From NCBI RefSeq assembly GCF_000152885.1, contig NZ_CH672403.1, positions 303,067 through 367,066 on the forward strand: a stretch of DNA of 64,000 bases, written 5' to 3'. Shown piece by piece: positions 18,270 through 29,251 of this stretch. The stretch is from Idiomarina baltica OS145 (GTDB taxonomy: Bacteria > Pseudomonadota > Gammaproteobacteria > Enterobacterales > Alteromonadaceae). Under the pieces are notes generated by a model. It saw only the letters and a list, made by a program, of their open reading frames with translations, made no database searches and had not been told where the DNA came from. Every line of letters begins with the position of its first letter. Positions within the stretch are counted from its first letter, which is position 1. The position numbers and the translations under genes are program-made.

Positions 18270-19792
18270 GCGGGCGTTATGTCCGCTAGCGTCTCACCTA
18301 GGCGGCCCGACTTAATCAAATCACTCGCTGCTTTGATATCCGGTGCAAAATAGCGATCTTCCGCGTAGTAGTCGACCTGTTCGCGTAAAATAGCGAACAC
18401 TTCTTCTAATTTTGCACTGGCTTTTAGCGGACGTCTAAAGTTTAACCCTTGCGCAGCCTCTAACCACTCAATCGCAACAATGTCAGCAATGTTATCAGCA
18501 ATATCGGTGATTTTACGCGCTGCAAAGGTTGCCATCGAAACGTGATCTTCTTGATTCGCTGAGGTTGGCAAACTGTCAATCGACGCTGGATGAGCTAAGG
18601 TTTTGTTTTCTGAGGCAAGCGCTGCCGCAGTCACTTGCACCATCATAAAGCCCGAGTTCACACCACCTTCCTCGACTAGGAACGCAGGCAAGTTGCTCAG
18701 ATGTTTGTCAATCAATAGCGCGCCGCGGCGTTCTGACATTGCACCGATCTCACTCGCCGCGATAGAGATAATATCTGCCGCCATAGCAACAGGCTCAGCA
18801 TGGAAGTTACCACCCGAGATAATATCTTCTTGTTCACTAAACACGAGCGGATTATCGGTTACACCGTTCGCTTCACGTTCTAGAATTGTCGCCGCGTGCT
18901 TCAATTGATCATAAACCGCACCCATCACCTGAGGTTGGCAACGCAAAGAGTAAGGGTCTTGAACCTTCTCACAATTTTCATGATCTTTGGCAATCTCAGA
19001 GCTATCAGTCAGGATATCACGGAATGCAGCCGCCACTTGTTGCTGTCCGACTTGTCCGCGGACTTGGTGAATACGCGCGTCAAACGGTGCGCGTGACCCC
19101 ATCGCCGCTTCCACTGACAATGCGCCTACAAGAATAGAGCTATGGAACACACGCTCCACTTTAAATAAGCCCGCTAATGCCAATGCGGTGGATGCCTGCG
19201 TGCCGTTCAACAACGCGAGGCCTTCTTTTGGTGCCAGCTCGAACGGTTCTAAACCAGCTTTTGCCAAGCCTTCTGTGGCGGGCATACGTTCACCATTAAC
19301 GCGCACCTCACCCTCACCTAATAACGGCAGCACCATGTGTGCTAAAGGCGCGAGATCACCGGATGCCCCAACCGAACCTTTGCTCGGAATACACGGATAG
19401 ACCTGATGGTTCAGTAGCGCAGTAAGCGCATTGATAACTTTTAGGCGAATACCCGAGAAGCCGCGCGCCAGCGAGTTTATTTTTAGCAATAGCATTAGAC
19501 GGACGACTTCATCGTCCATAAGCTCACCCGTACCGACCGAATGTGACAGCACAATACGGCGCTGTAAGTCGGTTAACTTTTCGGGTGGAATGCGTGTATT
19601 GGCGAGTAAGCCGAAGCCGGTATTAATACCGTAAACAACGCGCCCCTTATCCAATACTTTTTGTACAGTCGCTGCCGATCGCTCAATATCTTCGATAGCG
19701 GATTCCGCGAGCTCAAGCTGCTGTGGTTCGAAGTACCACGCACGGAGGTCAGCCAATGTAAGCTGACCAGGATTTAATGGAAATTGGCTCAT
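18266..19792 (-). CDS. hutH: Histidine ammonia-lyase HutH
   Basis: HutH converts L-histidine to trans-urocanate and ammonia, the first step of histidine use. The 508-residue protein carries the self-cyclising triad Ala143-Ser144-Gly145 in [15 protein letters not shown], which forms the MIO cofactor, plus the conserved VYGINTGFG (54-62), NGTQAS and [12 protein letters not shown]-type ([11 protein letters not shown]) segments. An AGGAGT ribosome site precedes the ATG. Last gene of hutC-hutU-hutH, ten bases after hutU. Confidence 0.97.
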   Translation of the reverse strand: MSQFPLNPGQLTLADLRAWYFEPQQLELAESAIEDIERSAATVQKVLDKGRVVYGINTGFGLLANTRIPPEKLTDLQRRIVLSHSVGTGELMDDEVVRLMLLLKINSLARGFSGIRLKVINALTALLNHQVYPCIPSKGSVGASGDLAPLAHMVLPLLGEGEVRVNGERMPATEGLAKAGLEPFELAPKEGLALLNGTQASTALALAGLFKVERVFHSSILVGALSVEAAMGSRAPFDARIHQVRGQVGQQQVAAAFRDILTDSSEIAKDHENCEKVQDPYSLRCQPQVMGAVYDQLKHAATILEREANGVTDNPLVFSEQEDIISGGNFHAEPVAMAADIISIAASEIGAMSERRGALLIDKHLSNLPAFLVEEGGVNSGFMMVQVTAAALASENKTLAHPASIDSLPTSANQEDHVSMATFAARKITDIADNIADIVAIEWLEAAQGLNFRRPLKASAKLEEVFAILREQVDYYAEDRYFAPDIKAASDLIKSGRLGETLADITPA

Positions 19793-19801
19793 TGTTACTC
19801 C

Positions 19802-21475
19802 TTATTTCTCGAGCATGGGCAAATCAAGCCCCTGTTCTTGCGCACAGTTCTTCGCGATATCGTAGCCAGCATCAGCATGGCGCATCACCCCGGTGCCCGG
19901 GTCATTCCACAACACACGGCCCAAACGTTGCTCAGCTTCGTCGGTGCCATCGGCAACGATAACCACACCCGCGTGCTGGGAATAACCCATTCCCACGCCG
20001 CCGCCGTGGTGTAAGCTGACCCAAGTCGCGCCGCCTGCGGTGTTCAAGAGTGCGTTCAGTAGCGGCCAATCAGATACAGCATCGGAGCCGTCCGCCATAC
20101 TTTCAGTTTCACGGTTAGGGCTCGCAACCGAGCCGCTGTCGAGATGGTCACGACCAATGACGATAGGCGCTTTTAATTCACCGTTACGCACCATTTCGTT
20201 AAACGCTTTCGCAATACGCGCACGGTCCTTCAGACCAATCCAGCAAATACGTGAAGGCAAGCCTTGGAAACTAATGCGTTCTTTCGCCATATCCAGCCAG
20301 TTATGCAGATGTGGGTTATCAGGAATCAGCTCTTTGACCTTAGCGTCGGTTTTGTAAATGTCTTCTGGATCGCCTGAAAGCGCAACCCAACGGAACGGAC
20401 CAATACCCTCGCAGAATAACGGACGAATATAGGCTGGTACGAAGCCTGGGAAATCAAAGGCGTTAGCAACACCCTCATCTTGAGCCATCTGACGAATATT
20501 GTTGCCGTAATCCAATACCGCAGCGCCTTGTTGCTGGAAGTGCAGCATCGCTTTGACTTGCACCGCCATTGAGCGTTTGGCTGCAAGCACAGTCGCCTGT
20601 GGATCGTTATCTTGCTCAGCCTGATATTTTTCGAGTGTCCATCCCTGCGGCAGATAACCATGCAACGGATCATGCGCTGAGGTTTGGTCGGTCACCACAT
20701 CGGGCGTTACGTTACGTTGCTTTAGTTCTTCGTACACGTCAGCTGCGTTACCGAGTAATCCAACAGAAATGGCCTTACCTTCCGCCATAGCGTTGTTCAT
20801 TAATTCCAGCGCTTCATCCAAACTGGTCGCTTTGTGGTCCACGTAACGTGTGCGAAGTCTAAAGTCGATGCGGCTTTCATCACACTCAACCGCGAGCATA
20901 CAAAAGCCCGCCATCGTTGCGGCCAGTGGTTGAGCACCACCCATGCCGCCGAGGCCACCGGTTAGAATCCATTTCCCGGTTGCATCACCCTCAAAGTGTT
21001 TGCGCGCTACCGCACCAAAGGTTTCATAGGTGCCTTGAACAATGCCTTGTGAACCTATATAGATCCAAGAACCAGCGGTCATCTGACCGTACATCATCAG
21101 ACCTTTTTTATCGAGTTCGTTAAAGTGCTCCCAATTCGCCCATTCGGGTACCAAATTAGAGTTAGCAATCAGCACACGCGGCGCGTTCTCATGAGTCGGA
21201 AATACACCGACTGGTTTGCCAGATTGGACTAATAGTGACTCGTTCGGTTTTAAACGTTCTAGCGTTTCAACGATTTTGTCAAAACACTCCCAGCTGCGTG
21301 CTGCACGACCAATACCTCCGTATACGACGAGCGCTTGCGGGTGCTCTGCCACCTCTTCATCGAGGTTATTCATTAACATGCGCTTGGCAGCTTCAATTTG
21401 CCAATTTGCGCAGGTTAATTCTGCGCCGCGATCAGCGCGGATAACGCGCGACTTATCTAAACGGGTAAATGACAT
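19802..21475 (-). CDS. hutU: Urocanate hydratase HutU
   Basis: HutU adds water to urocanate to give 4-imidazolone-5-propionate, using tightly bound NAD+ as an electrophile. The 557-residue length is normal. Visible conserved segments include [12 protein letters not shown], the NAD-binding [13 protein letters not shown], the [14 protein letters not shown] stretch with its catalytic Cys region downstream ([12 protein letters not shown]), and the end-of-protein [15 protein letters not shown]. Preceded by GGAGTTAATA before the ATG and by hutC 14 bases upstream. Confidence 0.97.
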   Translation of the reverse strand: MSFTRLDKSRVIRADRGAELTCANWQIEAAKRMLMNNLDEEVAEHPQALVVYGGIGRAARSWECFDKIVETLERLKPNESLLVQSGKPVGVFPTHENAPRVLIANSNLVPEWANWEHFNELDKKGLMMYGQMTAGSWIYIGSQGIVQGTYETFGAVARKHFEGDATGKWILTGGLGGMGGAQPLAATMAGFCMLAVECDESRIDFRLRTRYVDHKATSLDEALELMNNAMAEGKAISVGLLGNAADVYEELKQRNVTPDVVTDQTSAHDPLHGYLPQGWTLEKYQAEQDNDPQATVLAAKRSMAVQVKAMLHFQQQGAAVLDYGNNIRQMAQDEGVANAFDFPGFVPAYIRPLFCEGIGPFRWVALSGDPEDIYKTDAKVKELIPDNPHLHNWLDMAKERISFQGLPSRICWIGLKDRARIAKAFNEMVRNGELKAPIVIGRDHLDSGSVASPNRETESMADGSDAVSDWPLLNALLNTAGGATWVSLHHGGGVGMGYSQHAGVVIVADGTDEAEQRLGRVLWNDPGTGVMRHADAGYDIAKNCAQEQGLDLPMLEK

Positions 21476-21489
21476 TATTAACTCCTTTT

Positions 21490-22203
21490 TTAATCTGGTT
21501 TTGGCGCATCAAAGTTCATATGTCCGCCCAATTTGAATCGCGAGCCTGGGTGAGTCAGGATGGCGTAGCTCACGACGCCGCCGGAACTCCATGTCCGACG
21601 TATAATTCTTAAACACGGTTCGTCACGACTCACTTGCAGCAACTGACATACTGACGAAATCGGATGAATCGCTTCAATCTGGTGACTCGCTTCAGTCAGC
21701 GGCGTAACCACGCATAAATATTCGTGGGGCGTCACTTTGGTGTAATCCTGCTTTAAGTAGTCGGGCACCAGTTTGGGATTTACATAGCGCTCCTCTAACT
21801 GCACCGGTAAGTCGTTTTCCAAGTGCGTAATAGTGGAGTGCAAGACTTCGCTGCCCGGTTCAATTTGTAACGCCTCGGCGACTTGGCTCGACGCATCCTG
21901 AATTCGTAAATGATGGACCTTAGCGCGGTATTCGTGACCTCGGTCGCGCACTTCATCAGCAATGTTTTTAATCGCCATGAACGATGTTTGCGATTTAATC
22001 GGTGCCACAAACGTGCCAGCGCCTTGCGTTCGAATCACAAGTCCCTCATCTGCTAATTCCTGCAAGGCGCGACGAGCGGTCATGCGGCTGACAGAAAACT
22101 GTTCGGCAAGAACGTTTTCAGAACTAACGGGGTGATTCTCCGGCCACTCGCCGGTCTCGATTTTGTCGTAAATGAATTGCTTTATATTGGAAAACTTGGC
22201 CAT
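21490..22203 (-). CDS. hutC: HutC, GntR-family repressor of histidine utilisation
   Basis: HutC represses hut genes until urocanate binds it. I choose ATG 22203, giving [20 protein letters not shown], the standard start of the winged-helix domain; ATG 22233 upstream has no ribosome site. The DNA-binding helix is [29 protein letters not shown]. The UTRA ligand domain (about 85-237) includes [22 protein letters not shown] and [25 protein letters not shown], as in HutC. It is the first gene of the hutCUH unit and overlaps the spacing needed for autoregulation. Confidence 0.93.
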   Translation of the reverse strand: MAKFSNIKQFIYDKIETGEWPENHPVSSENVLAEQFSVSRMTARRALQELADEGLVIRTQGAGTFVAPIKSQTSFMAIKNIADEVRDRGHEYRAKVHHLRIQDASSQVAEALQIEPGSEVLHSTITHLENDLPVQLEERYVNPKLVPDYLKQDYTKVTPHEYLCVVTPLTEASHQIEAIHPISSVCQLLQVSRDEPCLRIIRRTWSSGGVVSYAILTHPGSRFKLGGHMNFDAPKPD

Positions 22204-22240
22204 AGGACACCCAGCGGCATAAGCGTTGAACATAACAAAA

Positions 22241-22286
22241 AGTTTAGATCAGATCATTTGTCTATACAACCTGTATTTGCTAATCT
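22241..22286. promoter_or_regulatory. Divergent hutC/hutI promoters sharing a HutC operator
   Basis: TTGTCTATACAA (22258-22269) differs by one base from TTGTATATACAA, the core of the known HutC operator. To the right it supplies the -35 TTGTCT, 17 bases before TAATCT (22281-22286) for hutI. To the left it supplies the -35 TTGTAT (minus strand 22269-22264), 17 bases before TAAACT (22246-22241) for hutCUH. One HutC dimer would cover both -35 elements. Confidence 0.75.
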
Positions 22287-22330
22287 AACGAGTATCATCT
22301 AGCTAAACAGAATCCTAAGAGCCTTACATC

Positions 22331-23551
22331 ATGCAACGAATCGAGAATATTCAACTAGTTACTTTAGATGCTGAACTGTCCGACTATGGACTGATTGAAG
22401 ATGCCATCGTGATTGTTAACGGCACCCACATCGAGTGGGCAGGACCGGCGTTTGATGCCCCGTCCACACCCACCGCGGAAGTGATTGACGGTCAAGGTGG
22501 TTTAATGACGCCGGGGTTAGTTGATTGCCATACTCACTTGATCTGGGCTGGCTCGCGCGCTAACGAGTTTGCTCAGCGGCTGCATGGCGCTACTTACGCT
22601 GAGATAGCAAAAGCCGGTGGAGGTATAGCCGCGACCGTGCGAGCAACCCGAGAGGCAAGCTATGATGAGCTATTACAACTGGCACTAAAGCGCGCTAAAG
22701 CACTTATCGCACAGGGTGTAACAACTCTTGAGATTAAATCGGGCTATGGCCTTGACCTCGAGACCGAGCGTAAGCAATTACAAGTGGCGCGCGCAGTCGG
22801 CGAACAATTACCCGTACGAGTGAAAACCACGTTGCTAGCGGCTCACGCGATTCCACCCGAATTCAAAAATAACGCCGACGGCTATATCGACGAAATAGTA
22901 GAACGTATTCTCCCAACCCTTGCTGATGAGGGACTGGTGGATGCCGTTGATGCGTTCTGTGAATCAATTGGTTTCTCACCCGCGCAAACACAACGCGTAT
23001 TTGAAGCGGCTCAATCCTTAGGTTTGCCCGTCAAATTACACGCCGAGCAAATCACGAATCAACAGGGTGCTCAGCTCGCAGCACAGTTTGAAGCGCTTTC
23101 GGCCGATCATTTAGAGCAACTCGACGAAGAAGGTGTTCAAGCCATGGCAGCGTCCGGTACCGTCGCAGTGCTGCTGCCTGGAGCGTTTTACTTTCTCCGA
23201 GATGACCAAGTGCCGCCGATTGAACTGCTGCGTAAGCACCGAGTGCCGATGGCGATTGCTACCGATGCTAATCCTGGATCGTCGCCGATTCACAACTTGC
23301 AACTGATGCTACAAATGGCGGCGACTTTCTTTAAGTTAACACCAGAAGAGTGTTTGCGGGGCGTCACGGTTAATGCAGCCAAAGCCCTCGGTATGTATGG
23401 GCAGGTCGGTGAAATCAAAGCAGGTATGAAAGCTGATCTAGCTTTATGGGACATTCAGGATGCCGCCGAACTGACTTATCAGTTCGGCGTCAATCCACTG
23501 ATTAAGCGTTGGTACGACGGCGTCGTTCACGTCCCAGCATATAAGCAATAA
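22331..23551 (+). CDS. hutI: Imidazolonepropionase HutI
   Basis: HutI hydrolyses 4-imidazolone-5-propionate to N-formimino-glutamate. The 406-residue amidohydrolase has the metal site DCHTHLIWAGSRANEF, the substrate region GGGIAATVRATREAS, a metal His in TTLLAAHAIPPEF, VKLHAEQ, the SADHLEQL segment and the metal Asp in ATDANPGSSP. It is transcribed away from hutCUH from the shared operator. Its last 50 bases overlap the end of hutG on the other strand, an unusual 3' arrangement. Confidence 0.97.
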   Translation: MQRIENIQLVTLDAELSDYGLIEDAIVIVNGTHIEWAGPAFDAPSTPTAEVIDGQGGLMTPGLVDCHTHLIWAGSRANEFAQRLHGATYAEIAKAGGGIAATVRATREASYDELLQLALKRAKALIAQGVTTLEIKSGYGLDLETERKQLQVARAVGEQLPVRVKTTLLAAHAIPPEFKNNADGYIDEIVERILPTLADEGLVDAVDAFCESIGFSPAQTQRVFEAAQSLGLPVKLHAEQITNQQGAQLAAQFEALSADHLEQLDEEGVQAMAASGTVAVLLPGAFYFLRDDQVPPIELLRKHRVPMAIATDANPGSSPIHNLQLMLQMAATFFKLTPEECLRGVTVNAAKALGMYGQVGEIKAGMKADLALWDIQDAAELTYQFGVNPLIKRWYDGVVHVPAYKQ

Positions 23552-24557
23552 CGAGCTCAGTTAACACTTGCCCCGTTTGCTTTTGACCCTCGTCAAAACC
23601 GGTGGGGCATAATGAAGGTGCTGCTTCAGCAAGGTGCAGGTAGGCAGCATCTTCGAGCTCGGCCAAACGTTTCACGAAACTAAATCCTTGCGCAAGGCTC
23701 AAGCCACTATAATTAACTGCGCTGGCGGGAACGCCTGTTAAACAATCAACATCGACCTCGATACCCAGTGGACGTTGCCAGCTGACTGACTTAGCTGCGA
23801 CTTCATCCATGACCTCCGCAAAAGGACGCCCGATAATACTGTGGATCGCATGATAGCGCATACCGGCATCAGCCATTTGTCGCAGGCTTGAGGCTGAATT
23901 TTTGGCTTGGTGTAAGCCCACAACATGATAGTGCGATAAAGCCCCATCGACATAGGCGTAACTGAAACCATTACCACTGTGCCGACCCTCACGAGCTCTA
24001 AAGTCCGCATGGGGATCGAGGTTAATAGCCCCACAAGGCTGCTGCTTAGCAGTCGAGAGACTTTTAAGTAACGGGTACGCGTTATTGTGTCCACCACCGA
24101 CTAAAACAACTTCAAATCCGCGTACGAATAACGGCTCAACCACTTCGCGAACGCGCGCATCAACACGTTCAACAAGCTGTCGAATCGTTTGTAAGTCATG
24201 TTCATTATTGGCGTCTAAGGGTTCTGCCTGACTCATAAGATCGCTGCAGTCGACGGATCCGACAAGTAGCAATTCGTGCGTGGAAAGTAAGCCCGTATGT
24301 TGCAGGTTCGCAAAACTACCTAGGAAAGCCTGCCAGCCACCCTCTGCACCGGGGCGACCGAGGTTTCCTTTAACACCGATACTCTCAGGAACACCAACAA
24401 GGGCAACGCGTTGTCCTAATTCCCACGCTTTGTCTAACGCCTCAGAGTAAGACCCCGAAGGCAGACCATTCATGGCCTGCCCGACTTTTGTTTCATGTGG
24501 CCGAAGTTTAACGTAGCGGCTTAAATCGTCGGTAATTAAAAACTCAGGCTTTTGCAT
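23502..24557 (-). CDS. hutG: Formimidoylglutamase HutG
   Basis: HutG splits N-formimino-glutamate to glutamate and formamide. The 351-residue protein belongs to the arginase/ureohydrolase fold: LVGGGHNNAYPLL (first metal His), NLDPHADFRAREG (the DxHxD set) and GIEVDVDCLTGVP (the DxD pair). Asp to Gly in the first motif (GGGHN rather than GGDHS) is known in the formimidoylglutamase branch. The ATG overlaps the rraA stop as TAATG, so hutG is co-translated with rraA rather than with the other hut genes. No hutF or N-formylglutamate route gene is seen, so the one-step route is indicated. Confidence 0.88.
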   Translation of the reverse strand: MQKPEFLITDDLSRYVKLRPHETKVGQAMNGLPSGSYSEALDKAWELGQRVALVGVPESIGVKGNLGRPGAEGGWQAFLGSFANLQHTGLLSTHELLLVGSVDCSDLMSQAEPLDANNEHDLQTIRQLVERVDARVREVVEPLFVRGFEVVLVGGGHNNAYPLLKSLSTAKQQPCGAINLDPHADFRAREGRHSGNGFSYAYVDGALSHYHVVGLHQAKNSASSLRQMADAGMRYHAIHSIIGRPFAEVMDEVAAKSVSWQRPLGIEVDVDCLTGVPASAVNYSGLSLAQGFSFVKRLAELEDAAYLHLAEAAPSLCPTGFDEGQKQTGQVLTELVIAYMLGRERRRRTNA

Positions 24558-25042
24558 TATTCGATATCAAGTGGCTCAGGAGATAAAATAACGCCGGTGC
24601 TATCCACGTAAATATGATCTTCTGGTAGAAACGTTACTCCGCCAAAATTGACTGGAATATCTATTTCACCAATTCCTTCGCTTGAGGCACCTACAGGAAT
24701 CGAGGCAACACCCAAAATTCCCATATCCAGTTCTTCAAGTGAGTCAACATCACGCACTGAGCCATAACAAATGATACCTTCCCAGTCATTATCCAACGCT
24801 TGCTCTGCAATGGCGAGGTCGATCAAAGCGCGGCGCACAGATCCACCGCCATCAATCAATAACACTTTGCCCCCACCATCTTGGTTCAGGGTCTCTTCAA
24901 TCAGCCCTTTGTCTTCATGGCATTTAACGATGACGAGTTGTCCGCCAAATGAAGAGCGCCCGCCATAGGATTCAAACATCGGTTCAACGACATCGACCAT
25001 ATCGGGGTATAAATCACAAAGTTCTGAGGTATTGTATTCCAT
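24557..25042 (-). CDS. rraA: RraA, regulator of RNase E activity
   Basis: A 161-residue protein of the RraA family. E. coli RraA binds RNase E and damps its activity; other family members are HMG/CHA aldolases, but the wording [23 protein letters not shown] and the length fit RraA proper. I use ATG 25042; the frame is open to 25114 without a ribosome site. [20 protein letters not shown] and [15 protein letters not shown] are the core loops. In enterobacteria rraA sits close to hslVU and menA; here hslU is close but a GGDEF/EAL gene intervenes and menA is absent. Coupled with hutG by TAATG. Confidence 0.88.
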   Translation of the reverse strand: MEYNTSELCDLYPDMVDVVEPMFESYGGRSSFGGQLVIVKCHEDKGLIEETLNQDGGGKVLLIDGGGSVRRALIDLAIAEQALDNDWEGIICYGSVRDVDSLEELDMGILGVASIPVGASSEGIGEIDIPVNFGGVTFLPEDHIYVDSTGVILSPEPLDIE

Positions 25043-25213
25043 GACTGTATCCTGCGTTAGACAGTGCGAATTCAGGTAAGTATAACGGTAATTGGTGGTT
25101 TTAAAAATGCTCAATAGCCGCTTTGTTAAAATCTTTGAACGGTTATACTTGAATTACCCCACCAATGGCGCGTAATCTAATATAAATATAACAATAATTA
25201 TTACTGTTTTCTG

Positions 25214-27280
25214 ATGCCTGATCTCGATTTGGTCACCTCTTTGGCGATCGAAACATTAACTCATGTCATTCAAACCCTGATGTTGCTGGGATTCGCTGGC
25301 TTACTGCGGTTTTATCTTAAATCGTATCAGCAAGCATACCTCGGGGATTGGTCGGTCGCATGCTTGAGCTATGGTGCAAGCGAGCTTATTCGCGCTGTTC
25401 TAACATCGAGCGCACTCATCGGGACAAACTATCCTGAGTGGATTACACAGAGTCTTTATACAGGCTCAATTTTTCTTCACTACTTGGCACTCACCTATAT
25501 TGCTCTCGGCGCCTACAACGCCATTAAGGAACGTCACCTAAGCCAAACAACTCGGCATTTACTCCTCCTTATAACTACGTTAGCTGCCTCAGCCACAATT
25601 GCCTGGATGTTCTCAAATCAAACCGGTGAGTTGTCATTATTTGAATCTGAATTGCCACGCTTTATCGTGCCGGCCCTATTGTTCTTAGGTATTGCGCTCT
25701 TCATGTTTTTGCGCATCCCACCTGGCTTAGGTCCCAAAATTGTCGCCTCCGCATTTACATTTTTAGCAATCAAGAATCTTATTTTGTCGGCGGTGTTGTT
25801 ATTCACTAATACCATTTATTTAGATTGGGTTATCAGCACTCAGGGCTTATTTACCATTGTATTCCTGACTATCATAATGGTCGGTATCGTAATCTGGCTG
25901 TTGGAATCGGAGCGTTCGACCTCGTTTTATGCTGTGCAGCGCGCCGAATATTTACACACACACGACGCCTTAACCGGTGTCGCTAACCGTCATCAATTAG
26001 TCAGTAAAATCCCCGTTTTAGTCGACTACTGCCGTTCAAATAACCGTCACCTATCCGTGATGTTACTTGGCGTTTCACGGTTTAAGTCCGTCAACGAACG
26101 GTTGGGTATTCGGGGGGGCGATCAAGTATTAAAAGAAATTGCCCGACGCTTACAACAATTTAAGCGTAAACCCGTTACCGTAGCTCGAATTAGTGGCGAC
26201 GTATTTGCAGTCATCTTCGATCACTTAAAAAGTCGTCGTCATATCATTGAACTTGCCACAGAGCTCCAGCACGAGTTGTCTCGTCCTATCGAGGTGAATC
26301 AGCGACAGATCACGCTGTCGGTTGGCGTGGGAATTTCACGCTACCCTCAACACGGTGTAAATGCTGAAATTTTGCTGAACAAAGCAACGCTAGCCCTAAC
26401 CGATGCGAAGCGCCAAAACGCCTCCAATATTACTTTTTATGAACGCGGGATGGATGACGCGTTCTCTCAACTTATTGATATGGAGCCGATTCTAAGAAAG
26501 GCGTTTAAAAATAACGAATTTGTGATTTATCTTCAGCCTCAGTTTGATTTCGACTACCAGCAATTATGTGGCTTTGAGGCACTAATCCGTTGGCAGCACC
26601 CCGAACGAGGCTTGCTCTCGCCAGCTGAGTTTATTCCGCACATCGAACAGTTAGGCCTAACCGAGTTGCTTGATAATTGGGTACTTGAACGCGCTGCCGA
26701 AATACTCGCAGATTGGAACAAACGTTTTAGTCACGTGTGGCCTATCGCGGTGAACTTATCGGCACAACAATTCCAACAGTCTAAACTCGTCGAACACCTC
26801 ACTCGATTAGTCGACAATTACCAATTAGATGCCAGTTATCTCGAGTTAGAAATTACCGAGACTGTCGCAATGTCCGATTTAAGTAATGGCATGGATGTCA
26901 TTCGTCGACTTAGAGACCTCGGCTTTAAAGTCGCTATAGATGACTTCGGCACAGGTCATAGCTCACTTGCCTACTTGCGCTCTTTACCCATTAATAAGAT
27001 TAAAATTGATCGAAGTTTTGTCAGCGAGCTGCAGGTTAATCGCACCGATGCGACAATATTAAAAGCAATGATTCGCTTGGCTCATGGTCTTGGTAAACGT
27101 GTCATAGCAGAAGGTATCGAAACACAAGACCAACAAGATATTCTGCAACAGCTTGGGTGCGACATGATGCAGGGCTATTTCTACTCACCGCCCATTAAGC
27201 TTGAGTTGGCAGAGCAGCTCATCGAGAACGAGCTCAAACTAGGAAGAGAGCCGTTGCCAGCATCTTTGGCAACGGCATAA
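25214..27280 (+). CDS. Membrane-bound GGDEF/EAL protein, likely c-di-GMP phosphodiesterase
   Basis: The 688-residue protein has an N-terminal seven-helix membrane part (about 12-232), a GGDEF-type domain (about 240-412) and an EAL domain (about 425-680). The GGDEF motif is degenerate, SGDVF (327-331), and the metal Asp at the end of its first strand is Gly (MLLGVSRF), so it should not make c-di-GMP. The EAL domain looks intact: EALIRW (455-460), NLSAQQF, ELEITETVAM, IDDFGTGHSSLAYL and VIAEGIET. Net activity is therefore predicted to be hydrolysis of c-di-GMP, possibly gated by GTP binding to the degenerate domain. The signal sensed by the helices is unknown. Faces hslU convergently with nine bases between. 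Confidence 0.85.
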   Translation: MPDLDLVTSLAIETLTHVIQTLMLLGFAGLLRFYLKSYQQAYLGDWSVACLSYGASELIRAVLTSSALIGTNYPEWITQSLYTGSIFLHYLALTYIALGAYNAIKERHLSQTTRHLLLLITTLAASATIAWMFSNQTGELSLFESELPRFIVPALLFLGIALFMFLRIPPGLGPKIVASAFTFLAIKNLILSAVLLFTNTIYLDWVISTQGLFTIVFLTIIMVGIVIWLLESERSTSFYAVQRAEYLHTHDALTGVANRHQLVSKIPVLVDYCRSNNRHLSVMLLGVSRFKSVNERLGIRGGDQVLKEIARRLQQFKRKPVTVARISGDVFAVIFDHLKSRRHIIELATELQHELSRPIEVNQRQITLSVGVGISRYPQHGVNAEILLNKATLALTDAKRQNASNITFYERGMDDAFSQLIDMEPILRKAFKNNEFVIYLQPQFDFDYQQLCGFEALIRWQHPERGLLSPAEFIPHIEQLGLTELLDNWVLERAAEILADWNKRFSHVWPIAVNLSAQQFQQSKLVEHLTRLVDNYQLDASYLELEITETVAMSDLSNGMDVIRRLRDLGFKVAIDDFGTGHSSLAYLRSLPINKIKIDRSFVSELQVNRTDATILKAMIRLAHGLGKRVIAEGIETQDQQDILQQLGCDMMQGYFYSPPIKLELAEQLIENELKLGREPLPASLATA

Positions 27281-27289
27281 AGGCACCAC

Positions 27290-28633
27290 TTATAGAATAA
27301 AGCGGCTTAGGTCTTCGTCTTGCGATAACTCACCAATGTGTTTATCGACATACGAAGCGTCAACGCTAATGCTTTCACCGCTATGATCAGTAGCATTAAA
27401 GGAGATTTCCTCCATCAGACGCTCTAGCACTGTGTGTAATCGACGCGCGCCGATGTTTTCGGTGGTCTCATTCACATGGAAGGCGATTTCTGCGATCCGT
27501 TGAATGCCATCGTCTGTAAAGCCAATTTCAACACCCTCGGTATTCAACAAGGCCTTATACTGAGTCGTTAGTGAAGCATTCGGCTCTGTCAAAATGCGTA
27601 CAAAGTCACCACTGGTCAGTGCATCCAACTCAACACGAATTGGTAGACGACCTTGTAGCTCTGGAATTAGATCCGATGGCTTGCTCATCTGGAAGGCGCC
27701 TGATGCAATGAATAGGATATGATCAGTACGGATCATGCCATGCTTGGTATTGACCGTCGTACCTTCCACCAACGGCAACAGGTCGCGTTGTACGCCTTCT
27801 CTCGAAACATCAGGGCCACTACTGTCACCACGCTTACAGATCTTGTCGATCTCATCGAGGAAGACAATACCGTTCTGCTCGACAGATTCAATTGCCGCTT
27901 CCTTGACCTCGTCCGGATTAAGCAACTTGGCTGCTTCTTCATCGATTAATTGCTTAAACGCATCTTTGATCTTTATTTTGCGCTTCTTGGTCTTGTCATT
28001 GCCCATGTTCTGGAACATGTTTTGTAGCTGTGACGTCATTTCTTCCATGCCTGGCGGCGCCATGATCTCAACGCCCATTTGCGGCATCGCCAAATCAATT
28101 TCGATCTCTTTATCGTCTAAGCTACCTTCGCGCAACTTTTTACGGAACACTTGCCGTGAGTGACGTTGCTCATCATTGCCTTTATCTTCTTCTGCACCCC
28201 AGCCTCCTGAGGTACGCGCAGGCGGTAGTAGCACATCTAAAATGCGGTCTTCGGCAGCTTCCTCTGCGCGATAACGCACTTTTTGCATCATTTCTTCGCG
28301 CTTTTGCTTCACTGCTACATCGGTCAAATCCTTGATAATGGATTCAATTTCTTTACCAACGTAGCCCACCTCAGTAAATTTGGTTGCTTCTACTTTAATA
28401 AAAGGTGCACGTGCGAGCTTAGCCAAGCGACGTGCAATCTCAGTTTTACCCACGCCCGTTGGGCCAATCATTAGAATATTTTTAGGCGTTACTTCATTAC
28501 GCAAATCATCATCTAACTGCATCCGGCGCCAGCGATTTCTAAGCGCTACGGCTACCGCTCGTTTAGCTTTATCTTGACCGATGATGTGACGATTGAGTTC
28601 GTCTACAATTTCTCTTGGGGTCATATCTGACAT
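27290..28633 (-). CDS. hslU: HslU, ATPase subunit of the HslUV protease
   Basis: HslU unfolds substrates and feeds them to HslV. The 447-residue AAA+ protein shows the N-terminal [24 protein letters not shown] segment, Walker [14 protein letters not shown], the pore loop region VGYVGKEIE (GYVG), the I-domain insertion (about 110-240), Walker [12 protein letters not shown] and sensor 2 ([14 protein letters not shown]). The last residues LSRFIL form the tail that docks into HslV. It follows hslV by ten bases. Confidence 0.98.
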   Translation of the reverse strand: MSDMTPREIVDELNRHIIGQDKAKRAVAVALRNRWRRMQLDDDLRNEVTPKNILMIGPTGVGKTEIARRLAKLARAPFIKVEATKFTEVGYVGKEIESIIKDLTDVAVKQKREEMMQKVRYRAEEAAEDRILDVLLPPARTSGGWGAEEDKGNDEQRHSRQVFRKKLREGSLDDKEIEIDLAMPQMGVEIMAPPGMEEMTSQLQNMFQNMGNDKTKKRKIKIKDAFKQLIDEEAAKLLNPDEVKEAAIESVEQNGIVFLDEIDKICKRGDSSGPDVSREGVQRDLLPLVEGTTVNTKHGMIRTDHILFIASGAFQMSKPSDLIPELQGRLPIRVELDALTSGDFVRILTEPNASLTTQYKALLNTEGVEIGFTDDGIQRIAEIAFHVNETTENIGARRLHTVLERLMEEISFNATDHSGESISVDASYVDKHIGELSQDEDLSRFIL

Positions 28634-28643
28634 CTTTTATCCC

Positions 28644-29189
28644 CTACTTATTTTTTGAGGCAGCGATTGACTGCTGTTCTTCGATGGTCTGGTAGCCATT
28701 CGTGTAAACACAAATGTCGCCTGCAATGGTGAGTGCCTTTTCTACGATATCGCGCGCCGATAACTCGGTCGTCTCCAACATGGCCGTTGCCGCTGCTTGA
28801 GCATACGGCCCACCGGAACCGATAGCAATCAGGTCGTTTTCGGGCTGAACTACGTCACCATTACCGGTAATGATGAGCGACGTTTCTTTATCGGCAACCG
28901 CGAGCAATGCCTCTAAGCGTCGTAGTGCGCGGTCTGTTCGCCAATCTTTCGCGAGTTCTACAGCAGCTCGCATCAAGTTACCCTGATGTTGCTCTAGCTT
29001 TGATTCAAAGCGCTCAAATAGTGTAAATGCATCTGCGGTTCCGCCAGCAAAACCGGCTAATACTTGATCGTGGTAAAGGCGGCGTACTTTTTTAGCGTTA
29101 CCTTTCATGACGGTGTTACCAAGCGAGACTTGGCCATCACCACCAATAGCGACTTTGTCGCCGCGTCTTACGGATACTATCGTGGTCAA
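28644..29189 (-). CDS. hslV: HslV, peptidase subunit of HslUV
   Basis: HslV is a proteasome-type Thr protease. The start is set at TTG 29189, with GAGGG about nine bases upstream, because the mature chain must begin TTIVSVRR after Met removal, with Thr as nucleophile; a longer frame to 29237 would bury that Thr. The result is 181 residues, close to the E. coli size. [23 protein letters not shown] and [15 protein letters not shown] are conserved. A heat-shock-type promoter lies upstream. Confidence 0.96.
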   Translation of the reverse strand: MTTIVSVRRGDKVAIGGDGQVSLGNTVMKGNAKKVRRLYHDQVLAGFAGGTADAFTLFERFESKLEQHQGNLMRAAVELAKDWRTDRALRRLEALLAVADKETSLIITGNGDVVQPENDLIAIGSGGPYAQAAATAMLETTELSARDIVEKALTIAGDICVYTNGYQTIEEQQSIAASKNK

Positions 29190-29251
29190 AACAAAACCCT
29201 CTCTAGCTAATACGGTGAACTGCAAGCGATGTTGCAATGCGATTATTAGCT

